A stretch of 64,000 nucleotides of DNA, taken from contig CM043970.1 in assembly GCA_014529385.2 (NCBI GenBank), positions 63,656,996 through 63,720,995 of the forward strand, read 5' to 3'. How positions within the stretch are numbered: position 1 is the first letter of the stretch; every line of letters starts with the position of its first letter. Under the pieces are notes generated by a model that was not told the DNA's origin, made no database searches, and saw only the letters and a program-made list of their open reading frames with translations. This document shows positions 1 through 11,342 of this stretch, piece after piece. The stretch is from Adiantum capillus-veneris (lineage: Eukaryota; Streptophyta; Polypodiopsida; Polypodiales; Pteridaceae). The position numbers were made by a program, and so were the translations under genes.

Positions 1-1875
1 TTTAATCTCGTAAAGCAAAAGATGACTTCAGATCCAGTCATTGTGTTGCCAGATCTTAGGAAGTCATTTGTGGTCCAGTGTGACGCCTGTGGTAGTAGCA
101 TTGGTGCAATGCTAATGCAAGATGGCAGGGTAGTAGCCTATGAGAGTAGAATCTTGCAAGGGCTAGAAAAGACTATGCAAGTCTATGAAAAAGAACTGCA
201 GGCCGTGATTCATGTGCTCTTAAGTTGGAAACACTACCTGCTAGGTGCAGACTTCGTTGTCCAAACGGATCATCAGACCTTGCGATACTTCTTGACACAG
301 GCAAAGTTATCTGAGAAGCATATGCGATGGGCGAATATCTTGTCCATGTTCCATTTTCAGATTGTGCATGTGGAAGGCAAGAAGAACGTTGTGGCTAATG
401 CCTTGTCAAGGAAGCCACAAATTTCAGCTGTGTCAATTCCTTATCATCATGACCTTGATGATATGAGAGAACAATATGCAAATGATGAAGATTTTGCAAG
501 GGTCTTCGAGCAGCTAATGGATGGACAACGTCATGAACACTATCTTCTCAAAGATGGGTTCATGATGATGCATGGCAGATTGTGTGTCACAAAGCCATTG
601 CGACACAAAGTTATGGAAGAGAGTCATGTCCCACTGTATGCAGGGCATCGTGGTATCGATGCTACAGTTAAAGCGGTTGAGACATTCTTCTACTGGCCTA
701 CATTGAGAAGAGATGTGGATGCCTTTGTGCGAGAATGCCTGATATGCCAGAAGGTCAAGTTTGACAGGCAAAAGGCACCAGGGTTATTGCAACCACTACC
801 TATTTCAGATAAACCATGGGAAAGTATTGCTATGGATTTTATCTTTGATCTTTCGAGAATGCAGACAGGAAACGATGGTATTTGGACCATCATTTACAGA
901 TTCAGCAAGCAGCTCATTTTATTCCCGTCAGGAAGAAGATAAAGCCAGATCAGATGGCACGCTTGTTTATGAGCAATATTTTCAAGTATCATGGTATGCT
1001 ACAGTCGATTGTTAGCGACCGTGATCCACGCATGACAAGTTTGTTCTGGAGAGGCTTGTTTGAGAATATGGGCACAACGCTCAAATTCTCTTCGTCATTT
1101 CATCCTCAAACAGATGGGCAGTCAGAAGAGGCAAATTCTACTGTCCTAGATCTGTTGAAGTGCTACGTGTCAGAGCATAAAGGAAAGTGGGAGCAGTATT
1201 TGCCATTGGTGGAGTATGTATACAATAATACAATGCATTCATCAACTGGCAAGGCACCTTTTGAGATAGTTGAAGGTGGCAAGAAAGTTCCTCCCATACT
1301 GCATACAAAGGACAAGATATTTGAAGTAGACAAGTATGTTCAGGACATGGATGAAATGTACAAGAAGGTCAAAGTGGCTTTAGAAAAAAGTCAGGCAAAG
1401 CAAAAGAAAGCAGCTGATCGTCACCGTCGTGAAGTGGTATTTTCACTTGGTGATTGGGTGCTTCTATGCTTTGAAAAGGCAAGGTTAAAGAAGATGAAGG
1501 GCAAGGAAAGACTGTTTCCAAAGCTCAGCATGCGTTACTATGGACCTTTTCAAGTATGCGATATAATCAATGATGTTGCATATAGGCTGAAATTGCCTGA
1601 GAGTTGGGAAGATTCACAATGCGTTTCATGTGAGCCTTCTCAGACCCTATGTGGGTGATGTGCCAGAGGATATGCTAGCTGAAGAACAGCCGGAAGTCGA
1701 GGAACTTGACGAGATCTTGGTCCCGGAACAGATTTTGGCACATAAAGAAAGAAAAGTGAAAGGCAAGGTTGCTAGGCGTTACTTGGTGAAGTTCAAAAAC
1801 TATCCACCAATGGATGCTAAGTGGATGGAAGAAGGTGAACTTGCAGTCACCAACTGTGTTATCACTTTACCTTGA
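1..1875 (+). pseudogene. Ty3/gypsy pol 3' half: RNase H, integrase, chromodomain-like tail
   Basis: This is the pol polyprotein of a gypsy retrotransposon, cut on the left by the window edge. Residues of the first ORF (22-942) show the RNase H pattern: DACGSSIGAML, YEKELQAVIH, QTDHQTLRYFL and the end marker NALSRKP. The integrase zinc region follows (H..H with CLICQK near 735-760), then the core. A frameshift near 880-940 moves the core to the next frame (882-1658), which keeps the second catalytic Asp in SDRDPRMTS and the HPQTDGQSEE block with the catalytic Glu. A second shift near 1620-1640 leads to the last ORF (1630-1875). Its RYLVKFKNYPPMDAKWMEE resembles the chromodomain of chromoviruses, but it is short. 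The element once made its own cDNA and inserted it; the two frameshifts make this copy inactive. Family-level call is secure; clade is inference. Confidence 0.93.
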
Positions 1876-2470
1876 AGCCTTCGATTTGCAACCTACCTTG
1901 ACCCCTTGACTTTCAAAGCTACATGGATTGTCAGTGTGACAATGGCTTCTGAAAGAAATGATGTACATGGTATTTAAAGTGAGCTCAAATCAAGTACATG
2001 TTACATGAATGTTAGAGCTGTACAGATTGTCAGTTTGGCAATTGCTCTTACGGAATGTCCAAAAGTGTGGTTAGTGCTATAGAAGTGAGTATTTCTTGTC
2101 AGTTTGTCAAGGATACAGTAATTGCTTCTATTAAAGGGTACATGTGTAACTGCATTCTTAAACTGTCGGTTTGGGTATGCTCGAAAGTGTTACTGGATCC
2201 AACGTGTACTAAAAGACAGTGGCAAAATGCGTAGCTACCATTTTGTCATCGAAAAGTTAATGACTCAAAGCAATGACAGAGTGCGAAGCTACCACTATGT
2301 CATTGGGACAGTGTTCACACGCAGGCAATACATGTGTCGACGAGGTGTTGAATACACCACGGTTGACAATGAGCATGTACGTGTCGTACATGTGTCGATA
2401 GGTGTTGAATACACCAGTGTTGACTGTGAGCATGTACGACATAGATGCAAACGAGGACGTTTGAGATTTC
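1876..2470 (+). other. gypsy 3' untranslated spacer with degenerate tandem repeats
   Basis: This is the stretch between the pol stop and the polypurine tract. It holds no gene. It contains two sets of tandem repeats: about 60 bases twice at 2215-2306 (sharing GTAGCTACC/GAAGCTACC and TTTGTCAT/TATGTCATT), and 58 bases twice at 2329-2444 (sharing TACATGTGTCGA and GTTGAATACACCA). The open frame across it (2122-2592) has no recognisable domain and is not called as a gene. Confidence 0.7.
2329..2444 (+). repeat. 58-bp tandem repeat, two copies
   Basis: Copy 1 starts at 2329 and copy 2 at 2387. Both begin TACATGTGTCGA and carry GTTGAATACACCA and GAGCATGTACG. It lies in the 3' spacer of the gypsy element, just before its polypurine tract. 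Confidence 0.85.
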
Positions 2471-2480
2471 AAGAGGGGGG
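2471..2480 (+). promoter_or_regulatory. Polypurine tract of gypsy element
   Basis: The run AAGAGGGGGG stands two bases before the LTR start TGTCACCAGC. The same TTTCAAGAGGGGGG pattern precedes minus-strand LTR ends at 21354, 25931 and 27022, so one family or close relatives are present several times. It is the primer for plus-strand cDNA synthesis. Confidence 0.85.
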
Positions 2481-2482
2481 TA

Positions 2483-3865
2483 TGTCACCAGCGTGTGACT
2501 ACTATCTATCCTTTTTGTTGATTTCTTTCTTATTATTTATTCATTTTCAAACACCCCTCTGGAAATCTAACTGCCCTGCATTGCATAGCTAGTGTGGAAC
2601 TGTTTAGAGGGAGTCCAGGCCTGAGGGCAAGAGAGCACGAAGGTTAGACAAGGACTATGGTTAGCCAAAGTGGGGTCATTGACTAGCCAAAGTGGAATCC
2701 TTTGCTACAGAGGCTACATTTCAGTTCTGGGTGTGGTTGCAGTGTACAAAGGGGGTCAGATGACCTAGAAAGATACAATGGCAACATCTCCTAAAATTTA
2801 GGGAACTGCTATTTTGGGACGTGAAGATGTGTTCACGTCATTATCTCCAGAATGACAAGGGGAACATTTTATTACTCTGCCGTGAAGTCAACTAGGCAAC
2901 CGGTCGGGAGATTTTTAGGCGGCAACCCCGAAACGGGAAATGGCTTGTAAATGTGCCAAGTGGCACATTTCTGTGCACTTTCCTCATGCATGAAGAAGTG
3001 GCGCTGATTTTAGAGAAGAGAGGCTCATTTTCAAGCTTCTGTCACAGGTTGAGAGCTATAGAGTGCTTCCTTTCTCTCTTATGTACAGTGCGGTGCCAGG
3101 AGTGATGCCCTGCACGCTACACACTGCTCTCTCTCTCTCTCCCCTATGGCAGTATGTTATGCCCCTCTAGTGGGCTTTTCAATTGACCAATGTACAGTTG
3201 TGTGGGTTCATGCGCGAGGCAAGAGCCTCTTGCACAGGTACTGGATTAGCTAGTGGCTAATCCCCCGCAAGTACAGGTGATTCGGAGAGGTTTCACGTGC
3301 GAAATCTCGTCCGATTCAAAGGGCAAGTAGCCCTACAGGTGTGGGAGCTCAAGGATTTGCTACGGATGCGACCGGCACGCAAAACGGAGCCCGAAACAGT
3401 GAATTACAGCCTGCTGTGTATTTTTGCAGGTTTAGGGTTTTGGCCCTAAACGGACCCTAATACCCCCAGGAAGTTCGGGGATGCGAGGGGACCGCTGTAC
3501 AAGTGATTTGGCGCATTTTCGGGGCAGAAAACAGAGAATTCAGTGTGCTGCAGATTCTCGCCAGGTTTTGCAAAGTGTCCGTATGCGTCGGGAAAGTCAT
3601 CCAATGTGTGGGAATACTGACTGTGAAGGGTACAATTATGTTGCCGAAATCAGGCCAAAACACTTGAAATTCAGCCAAGATTGTGCGGGGCAGCTTGTAG
3701 AGAACCACAACGTTTATTCCCTCTTTTAAAGAATAAAGAAATACCGAAAGGGGCGCCTGTTTAGGGGCCAATCTGGTGTCGGTCTTCTCATACAGGTGCA
3801 ATCTAGCAGCCTGTATCCCTTTCCCCTTTTGTTGTGTCTTGAAAGTACAGGTAAAGTGGGCGACA
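2483..3865 (+). repeat. 3' LTR of the gypsy element (family A)
   Basis: The LTR starts with TGTCACCAGCG at 2483, right after the polypurine tract. It has a polyadenylation-type segment with AATAAA followed by ATACCGAAAGGGGCGCC at about 3731-3757. That segment recurs, in various states of decay, at 18.69, 20.23, 20.89, 23.55, 25.51 and 27.93 kb and serves as a family marker. The right border is uncertain; a CA at about 3864-3865 fits the distance from the marker seen in other copies. ORFs inside it (3457-3801 minus, 3481-3729 plus) have no support. Confidence 0.7.
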
Positions 3866-3939
3866 AATTAAATGGGTGAAAGCAAATAAGGTTTAAGTCT
3901 AAGGTCTACCGCCCTTTTTGGATTAAATAGGCCGGTTTC

Positions 3940-6114
3940 ATCCGCTGCGTCAGGAGCTGCAGAGATGCCTTGTGGGAGGTGAGATTGACATTCTTATGCT
4001 GCAGGAGCATCATCTTTGTGAGAGCCGCATTTGGCGATGTGGTCAGATTTTGCATGGTCGCTATGAGACTTTTTGGTCAGCTGCTTTTGGACCTGGTGGC
4101 ATCCAGAGTGGGGTATGTATGACCATTGCGGACTCTTTGCAACAGGCCATTGCGGGCAGGGGGATTATTGTGCCAGGCAGGGCTCAGTGGATTACTATGC
4201 AGGTTCAGGGTTGCCTGATGGGCTTCTTGAATATCTACGTGCCCATTGTGGCGAGCGCACGTGCAGAGTTTTGGGCTCACATTGCAGAGTCTCTGCCGCA
4301 GGCAGAGCAATGGTGCATTGGGGGAGACTTCAACATGTTGGAGGACCCAACTGACAGGGTTGGAGGTAGCCATACTACTGTGCATGGAGATGAGTTGGCA
4401 GCTTGGGAGAGGTTATGTATGACTGCGGGTTTTAGATGTGTGGCAGCATTCTAGCTTTGTGAGACCACCTGATAGCTTGGCCTTCTCTCGTTCGGACCGT
4501 CGAGTGGGAGGAATGAATCTATCTCGGATAGATCGCTTCTACACTAGTGATCACTTTTGTGACTTGGGTGGGACCATTGCGGACTCTTTGCAACAGGCCA
4601 TTGCGGGCAGGGGGATTATTGTGCCAGGCAGGGCTCAGTGGATTACTATGCAGGTTCAGGGTTGCCTGATGGGCTTCTTGAATATCTACGTGCCCATTGT
4701 GGCGAGCGCACGTGCAGAGTTTTGGGCTCACATTGCAGAGTCTCTGCCGCAGGCAGAGCAATGGTGCATTGGGGGAGACTTCAACATGTTGGAGGACCCA
4801 ACTGACAGGGTTGGAGGTAGCCATACTACTGTGCATGGAGATGAGTTGGCAGCTTGGGAGAGGTTATGTATGACTGCGGGTTTTGGATGTGTGGCAGCAT
4901 TCTAGCTTTGTGAGACCACCTGATAGCTTGGCCTTCTCTCGTTCGGACCGTCGAGTGGGAGGAATGAATCTATCTCGGATAGATCGCTTCTACACTAGTG
5001 ATCACTTTTGTGACTTGGGTGGGACTGTTGGCATTTTGGCTGGGACTTCCTTTTCGGACCATGCACCAGTGATCCTCACAGTGATTGATAGGCAGAGGAG
5101 GGGGAGCACGATGCTACGCATCCCCGAGAGGGTCTTGCTGGACTCTGCGCTCAGAGAGCGAGTGGAGGCTCTTGGGACAGAGAGCTTAGACTTACAGGAT
5201 TCTCTTGCTGACAGAGTGGCCTCTAGACTTGCTCAGCTTAGTCGTCTCTTCCTTCAGGAGTCTTCGGCTCGCCTGGCCGCAGCGAGAGAGGTGGAGTAGC
5301 GTCTCCGACAGGGTGTTGCTTCCCTGCAAAGGATGCAGGAGCAGCATCAGACAGTCCTTGGTTGGAGGAGCAATTGCAGCAGCCTCGCCAGGAGCTCGTC
5401 AGCGTAGAGGAGAGGCGCCATGAGTTTGCTTTCCATAGACAGACATCTCAGTGGACCCAGGTGGGTGACAGAGTGACAGGCGCTTTCTTTGAGGCAATGG
5501 GACCCCGGCATACGCATGCCAAGGTCAGTCAATTGAGGAGGCCCGACGGGTCAATCGCTTTAGAGCTAGAGGATATGCGTGCAGTTCCTACTGACACTTA
5601 TCGAGATCTACTGTCTGCAGAGCCCCAGTCAGAGCGCCAGGAGGCATGCAGAGAGCAGGTGTGGGCACAGATGCCTTGTCTTGTGACCGAGGAGATGCGC
5701 CAGAGGCTTGAGCTACCTCTTCAGCTAGAGGAGCTACACGAGGCTCTCAGAGCACTCCCCCGTGGTAGCTGTTCAGGTGAGGATGGTTTGACTCCCAACT
5801 TTTTCTTGGAGTACTGGGACTTGCTTGGCTCAGATCTTTGCAGTGCTTTTCAATACATCTTGCACACAGGAGAGATGCCTGAGAGCTTGAGTGAGGACCT
5901 AATCTACCTCATTCCCAAGGAGGGTGGCTCCTTGGATGAGATTCGACAGTGGAGACCCATCACCATCCTCAACTCATTCTACAAAATTCTTGCCAAGGCT
6001 TTGAGTTTGAGGATTCAGCAACTTCTAGAGAGCATTATACATGGGACATAGATAGGTTTTGTCAAGGAGCGTAGTATCCTTAGCAAACATCTTTACTTTT
6101 TGGGAGGCTTCTGC
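3940..6114 (+). pseudogene. LINE ORF2, endonuclease domain and start of reverse transcriptase
   Basis: The N-terminal apurinic/apyrimidinic-type endonuclease is seen in IDILMLQEHHL (catalytic Glu region), IGGDFNML (GDFN motif), NLSRIDRFYTS (RIDR) and SFSDHAPVILTV (SDHxP motif). The enzyme nicks target DNA to prime reverse transcription. A 451-bp tandem duplication (4121-5022) repeats part of this domain and breaks the frame. After it come the linker (5362-6051) and RT block 1: FFLEYWDLLGSDL, LIYLIPKEGG, IRQWRPITILNSFYKILAKALSLRI. A stop follows at 6049-6051. The next RT block VKERSIL lies just before the solo LTR. Clear LINE family; certainly inactive. Confidence 0.92.
4121..5022 (+). repeat. 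451-bp tandem duplication inside the LINE endonuclease
   Basis: Copy 1 is 4121-4571 and copy 2 is 4572-5022. By eye I find one clear difference between them (TTTAGATGTG against TTTGGATGTG, near 4432 and 4883). The unit is not a multiple of three, so it shifts the frame. Near identity says the duplication is young compared with the rest of the LINE. Confidence 0.95.
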
Positions 6115-7328
6115 TGTCACGTGACACATCCAACCCTATGTGTCCATGGACAAGCTACAGCATGACCAAGGTTCAGTTCAATCAAGTTAGTCTAGAATAG
6201 GAAGTGATCTGGCACTTTTGTGAGTGTTCGCAGACCGTGCATGTCCAGACACTTAGAGTAGATGCATATCCTCTGGTTGCACATAGCATGATCATCAGAT
6301 TTCCATCAGAACCCATCAAGAGCATTTTTACAGTGCATAGACCTATTTTTTCTATTTTTGACATTTTTCGCTTATTATTTTTAAGTGACTTTTGTTGGGA
6401 GCTAGGTGGGGCAATTTTGCTAAGTTTGTATATATAAAAACCTAGCGCTAGCACTTTCTGGCAGAAGAGGCAGCAGGAGCACCTTGCTCAACAGGGCAAC
6501 TTCTCAGCAAGACCCCCACAGAGGCCTAGCGTTTTTGCAAGAGACAGCAGAACCTAGCGTTTTTGGATTCTACCAGCCCTGGCGTTTTACACAGCAGATC
6601 AGCCCCAGCGACCCCACACTAGACAACAGATCCCCTAGCGTTAGCAGATTCCACAGCAGGAAAACAATTCAGCCCTAGCGTTTTTGAATTGCAGTTCAGC
6701 CCTTAGCATTTTGCAGATCCATCGCGACAAGATCAACAAGAACAAACGTTTTCAGTTTTCAACAGTCAAACATCGCAAAAGAAGTCCCGAACCTCGCAGA
6801 TCTCACCTTCTCGCAGTAGATTCTCGCCGTACAGTCAGATCCCACAAAGTTCGCAGTTTCAGCCCGGGAAACACAAATTTCAGCGTTTTCAGCACGTCGT
6901 CGTTGCATAGTCGCCATCGACATCGTCACTGACATAGAGTCAGAATTCAGCAGATAAAGATTTGCAGATTTCAGCCCTTAGCATTTTCAGATTTCAGCCC
7001 GTCTCGTCATCGTCCTCATCGTCGTCGACATCGTCGGCAAGTCCAAGCATTTTAGAGATCTGTGCAATCATAAGTAGACCGCTCTCGCCATGGAGAGAGG
7101 GGCCTTTGGGGGAGGGTTTGACAACATTCTGGTGTCGTAATCTTCTCTCTCTATCTCTCAGTCTCATGCACCTTCATTCACAGTGTTCACCACTTTGTTT
7201 GTGTCCATTGCACTCTCTCACTAAAGGAACGGAAGGCTCTCCCTTCCGGAAGTAAAAAGAACCCTTGAGCACAGTTCGGAGCACTCAACTTGAGCAAAGT
7301 TCAACTTTCACTTCTGCTGCACCTTACA
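6115..7328 (+). repeat. Solo LTR of gypsy family B inserted in the LINE
   Basis: It starts TGTCACGTGACACATCC and ends CACCTTACA, the same ends as the LTRs of the complete element at 9795-16967. The 5 bases TCTGC stand on both sides (6110-6114 and 7329-7333). No internal region is left, so it is the product of recombination between two LTRs. It holds a TATA box (TATATAAAAACC, about 6428-6440) and a following leader full of degenerate CCTAGCGTTTTTG motifs. Its start contains the palindrome GTCACGTGAC, which includes a CACGTG E/G-box. Confidence 0.95.
6428..6440 (+). promoter_or_regulatory. TATA box of the family-B LTR promoter
   Basis: TATATAAAAACC lies about 315 bases into the LTR, just before the CCTAGCG-rich leader. 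The matching site in the next LTR is AATATATAAGC at about 10110-10125. Position fits a U3/R border; transcription start is inferred. Confidence 0.6.
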
Positions 7329-9794
7329 TCTGCCCTTGCGGGGCTCTGTGGTGAGGAGCTGGTGATACTTCTTCTCGATTTTGAGAAGGCCTACGATAGA
7401 GTTGATTGGGACTTTTTGGAGGGCACTCTACGCAGGATGGGCTTCTCAGATGCTTGGATCAAAGGTGTGTCAGCTCTATACAGACAGGCACACAGTCGGA
7501 TACTTTTGTCAGGAGGTAGAGGTGATCGTTTCATGCTCACACGTTCGGTCAGACAGGGATGCTTGCTTACTCCCTCCCTCTTTCTGTTCTATGTTGAGGC
7601 GATGAGTAGGTTTTTGGTTTCACATCAGGCTGGTTTACGAGGCTTAGCGCTCCCTATGCGGAGAGATGAGCTACTGGACGCTGAGTTTGCAGACGACTCA
7701 GCCTTGTACTTAGATGGCTAGGAGGCCAACCTTCACAGGTGTGAGTAGGCTCTTGAGACCTTTTGTTGTGCATCAGGCGCACTAATCAACTGAAGAAAGA
7801 CTGTGGCTTTCTCGGTTGGTAGTGCTCCTACGCTTGATTGGATGCCAGGTGAGGGTTTCAAGTGGATATCCCCAGGGACTGCAGTTCGTTACTTGGGTTG
7901 TCAGGTTGGCTTGAACTTGTCTCCCGATCAACAGATTGCTCCCCTCCTCCTGTCCGTCACGAGGAAGTTGTTACATTGGAGCTCCGCACGACTTTCTCTG
8001 GCAGGCAAAGTTGTAGTGGCCAACTAGGTGTTGTTGGCTACTATGTGGTATATCACTTCTTGTTGGATCTTTTGGAGTTCTTGCATCAGCCAGGTGGAGA
8101 GGCTGATCAGGAACTTCCTTTGGTCAGGGCGTTACACTCAAATAGCCCGGGCCAAAGTGGCATGGCAGGTCATCATCCTTCCTTGTTCTCAGGGAGGGTT
8201 GGGGATCATAGACCCAACACAGTAGAGCAGCGCTCTTTTAGGGAAGTTCACCGTCAGAGGACTCCTTCTAGGAGAGGAGCCCTTGAAGAAGTTCTTGCTT
8301 CAGTGGCTTAGTGCTAGAGTGCCTTAGGCTGGAGGCCCTTGGCGACCTTCGACTCAATGGATTTCCGCAGAGATGCGCAGAGTTGGCTTGAGCAGGAGAC
8401 TGGAGGATCGCTTCGCTGTGAGTCTGCTCCGATCCTGGGAGTAGCTACGAAGAGGCCTAGAGCAACGGCAGCCTACTTGCACGGAGGAGTGCTGAGACAG
8501 CCCCTTGTTTGGAACCCCATGGTTAGCACTCAGAGAGGCCACTTGGTTGGTAGTAGGCCTCAAGCACGCACTTTAGGTGATTGGCTTCAGTTTTCAGGCT
8601 TGTCAGAGGAGCTTGAGGGCATCTAGCTAGGGCACGAGAGGGGTGCAGAGCATGTGTCAGGACATCTCAGAGGCACTACCTGCTGAGTGGCTCACACCTC
8701 TCGAGTCAGCACCAGATGGATGGGGCCCTTCATGCTTGGAGGTTCTCATCTCAGTTCGGGCTTGCTCAGAGACTGTACCCTCCCTGTTCTTCGAGCTACA
8801 GGGTGGGGCACGCTTACACCGAGTTACAGTAGAGGCCCCACAGGTGGCAAAGTACTGTTTTCAGAGGATCCGAGCGGTGGGCATCTTTGGTAGCACTTGT
8901 GTCGTTGATCTTGACCCAGCAGCTCTTGCGACTGGCCATTGGAGACTGTGGGCTTGGGAGAGCTGTCCACTGGCACAGGTGCAGTGGGACCAGCTGTTGG
9001 CATGGGTGCAGTGGGACCCTGGAGAGTGGTTTTGGAGGGATCCCTTCTCCTCAGCAGATCATCCAGGTGTCCCATTCTTTCAGTACACTGTTCGACTGGG
9101 ACGTCACATACTGGCAGCGTAGAGAGAGGCTCGTCCTGCTGCAGCACCTCATTGGCAGGAGGGTCTCACAGCTGAGCTCTTGGCAGCTTTTTGGGAGAGG
9201 TTGTGGGACTCCAGACAGCCGAGACGAGTCACACTGTTCCAGTGGCTGGTTGCACATCGAGCTACAACAATTGGGAGTTGGCTGGTACATAGTGATCTCT
9301 CGGCAGCATGTGCAGCTTGTGACCATCTTGTGGAGAGTCAGCGGCATTGTCTTTGGGCACAGCAGGTTTGGCTTCGTGTTCTTCGGTTGATGCCTGCTCT
9401 TTCCACTGCTCAACAATACACGTGGGGGGCAGCTGCTTGGTCCACTCTCACGGGCCCGGCACTTCAGTTTGAGCTATCCTCCACCAGCAGGATGATAGTG
9501 ATGCAGGGGGTCGACCTACACTCCAGCCTGCTACAGAGCTTACGCCACAGGAGTGGTGCAGTGAGAGAGAGGAGTGTTGGGAGCTCATCTGCGGCCTGAC
9601 ACTTTGGTTCATCTGGTGGGCCCGCTGCTTCTGCATCTTCGAGGCTCGCCCTGTACCACCAGCAGAGACTGTTCGGGATTTTTGGCTAGAGCTGATCCAT
9701 ACTCTCAGAGGACAATTCGAGAGACTCAAGGGCAGCTCCGACCGCATGAGGGAGCGCAGAGAGGCTTTTCTTCGACTCTGGCGCCCTGGGCCTT
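7329..9794 (+). pseudogene. LINE ORF2, reverse transcriptase palm to zf-RVT
   Basis: Continuing the LINE after the solo LTR, 7329-7721 encodes RT motifs: LLLDFEKAYDRVDWDFLEG, SVRQGCLLTPSLF and EFADDSALYL with the catalytic FADD (about 7685-7700). The next frames (7803-8225) give the thumb region: VRYLGCQVGLNLS, SLAGKVVVAN, RLIRNFLWSG and QGGLGIIDP. After a decayed stretch, 9180-9400 encodes the zinc-binding zf-RVT region with FQWLVAHRATT and CAACDHLVESQRHCLW. Many stops and shifts are present. The LINE reads on to 9794, where the gypsy element begins. Confidence 0.9.
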
Positions 9795-10902
9795 TGTCAC
9801 GTGACACATCCAACCCTATGTGTCCGTGGACAAGCTACATCATGACAAGGGTTTAGTCAGTCCAGTCAGTCTAGCTTAGGAAGTGTTCTGGCACTTTTGT
9901 GAGTCTGTTCGCAGATCGTGCCTGCCCAGGCACTTAGAGTAGATGCATATCCTCTGGTTGTACACAACATGATCATTAGCATTACCATCAGAATCCAACA
10001 GAATCCATCATGAGCATTTTCTAGGCATTAAACCTATTTTCCCTAATTTTGACATTTTGCACTTATTATTTTAAGTGACTTTTGTTGGGAACTGAGTAGG
10101 GAAAATTGGGTAAGATAATATATAAGCAAACCTAGGCTAGCACTATTTGGCAGAAGAGCAAGGAGAACACAGGCCAAAGGCAGCAGGTTCCCCCTCTCTC
10201 TCTCAATCAAGACCGTTTCCCCCTTGGTGGCTTTTTTTGTCCAAGCAAGGCCAGCATCTGGCGTTTTTCAACAAAGCTATCATCGCCATAAGTCCAGCAC
10301 CCTAGCGTTTTCAGCCAATAGCATCATCACCAGCACCCTAACATTTTCGGCACTTAGTATCATCGCCATACACCACAGCAAATCAGCATTTTAAGCCTCA
10401 GCCTGCAGCGTTTTTCAGCCTCAGTGCAATGCTTATAACCAGCGATTTCAGCAAGCAGATCTCGGCCTAAAACCAGCGTTTTTGCATCATCAGATTTCAG
10501 CCCATTGGTGTTTTTGGACAGCAGAGCAAGCACATCAGTTTTCAGCCATCGAGTCGGTCTCGTCATCCACGTCGTCGAAACCGACATAGCCCTAGAATTG
10601 CATCAATCATCATTCATCCACTTTTGTACCAGATTGTGCAATCAATAGTAGACCACTCTCGCCAACGAGAGTGGGGCCTTCGGAGGAGGGTTTTACAACA
10701 TCTCTGGTGTCGTATTCTCTTCTCTCTCTATCTCTCAGTCTCATACACCTTCACGCACAGTGTCCATTCACTTTTGTTGTGTCCATTGCACTCTCTCATT
10801 AAGAACGGAAGGCTCTACCTTCCATAAGTAAAAGGAACCTCGAGCACAGTTTGGAGCACTCATCTTGAGCAAAGTTCAACATTCATTCCACTGCACCTTA
10901 CA
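9795..10902 (+). repeat. 5' LTR of gypsy family B element
   Basis: It starts TGTCACGTGACACATCC and ends CTGCACCTTACA. The leader after the TATA region (10200-10560) is rich in variants of CCTAGCGTTTTCAGCC. Pyrimidine-rich CTCTCTCTATCTCTC at about 10720-10737 follows. Confidence 0.96.
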
Positions 10903-10903
10903 T

Positions 10904-10915
10904 TGGTATCAGAGC
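10904..10915 (+). promoter_or_regulatory. Primer-binding site, initiator Met tRNA
   Basis: TGGTATCAGAGC stands one base after the LTR end. It is complementary to the 3' end of plant initiator-Met tRNA and primes minus-strand cDNA. The identical site occurs at 62842 in a second family-B copy. Confidence 0.93.
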
Positions 10916-11342
10916 TTTGGCAGTGTTCTGTATCACTCAAGAAAAGAACCACATATTTTTTTGCTTGTTGCGGTCGCACGTAAGCCAAGTTCACTTAGGC
11001 ATGTCGATTCCTATTCGTGTTTTTGAAGAGTGACAGGAATCCCAGGAAAGAAGGGCTTGTCCAGCCTCCCCTTGTGCCTCTTTTCACTCATTGAGAGCGG
11101 ACCATGCACTTAGCGACCAGCCAATCGATGTGAGGTGGGAAAAAGCAACCTTGGTGTGAGCGCAAGGCTGCCAAGGGGTGTGCCCGCTGAAAAGAGCAGA
11201 ACTCGGGTAAAGAGAAGATTCTTCTCTAACACAGATTGCAAGCGAAAGAAGACCCTCAAGAACCCTAGAACCTCAAGACCCAAGAACCCAAGACCCACAA
11301 GAACCCAAGTTCCTCGTGAATGTAAGAACCAAAGATCACAGT

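Noticed and set aside
2122-2592. 156-residue plus ORF as an env-like gene
   Set aside because: It is produced by tandem repeats in the gypsy 3' spacer and runs into the LTR; there is no signal peptide or membrane segment in proper order.
8643-9390. Overlapping ORFs of 107-167 residues on both strands as separate genes
   Set aside because: They are shadows of the LINE region between RT and zf-RVT; GC-rich sequence keeps several frames open.
10904-10915. tRNA-Met gene
   Set aside because: Only the 12-base primer site complementary to the tRNA end is present; no cloverleaf can be formed around it, nor around 23383 or 62842.
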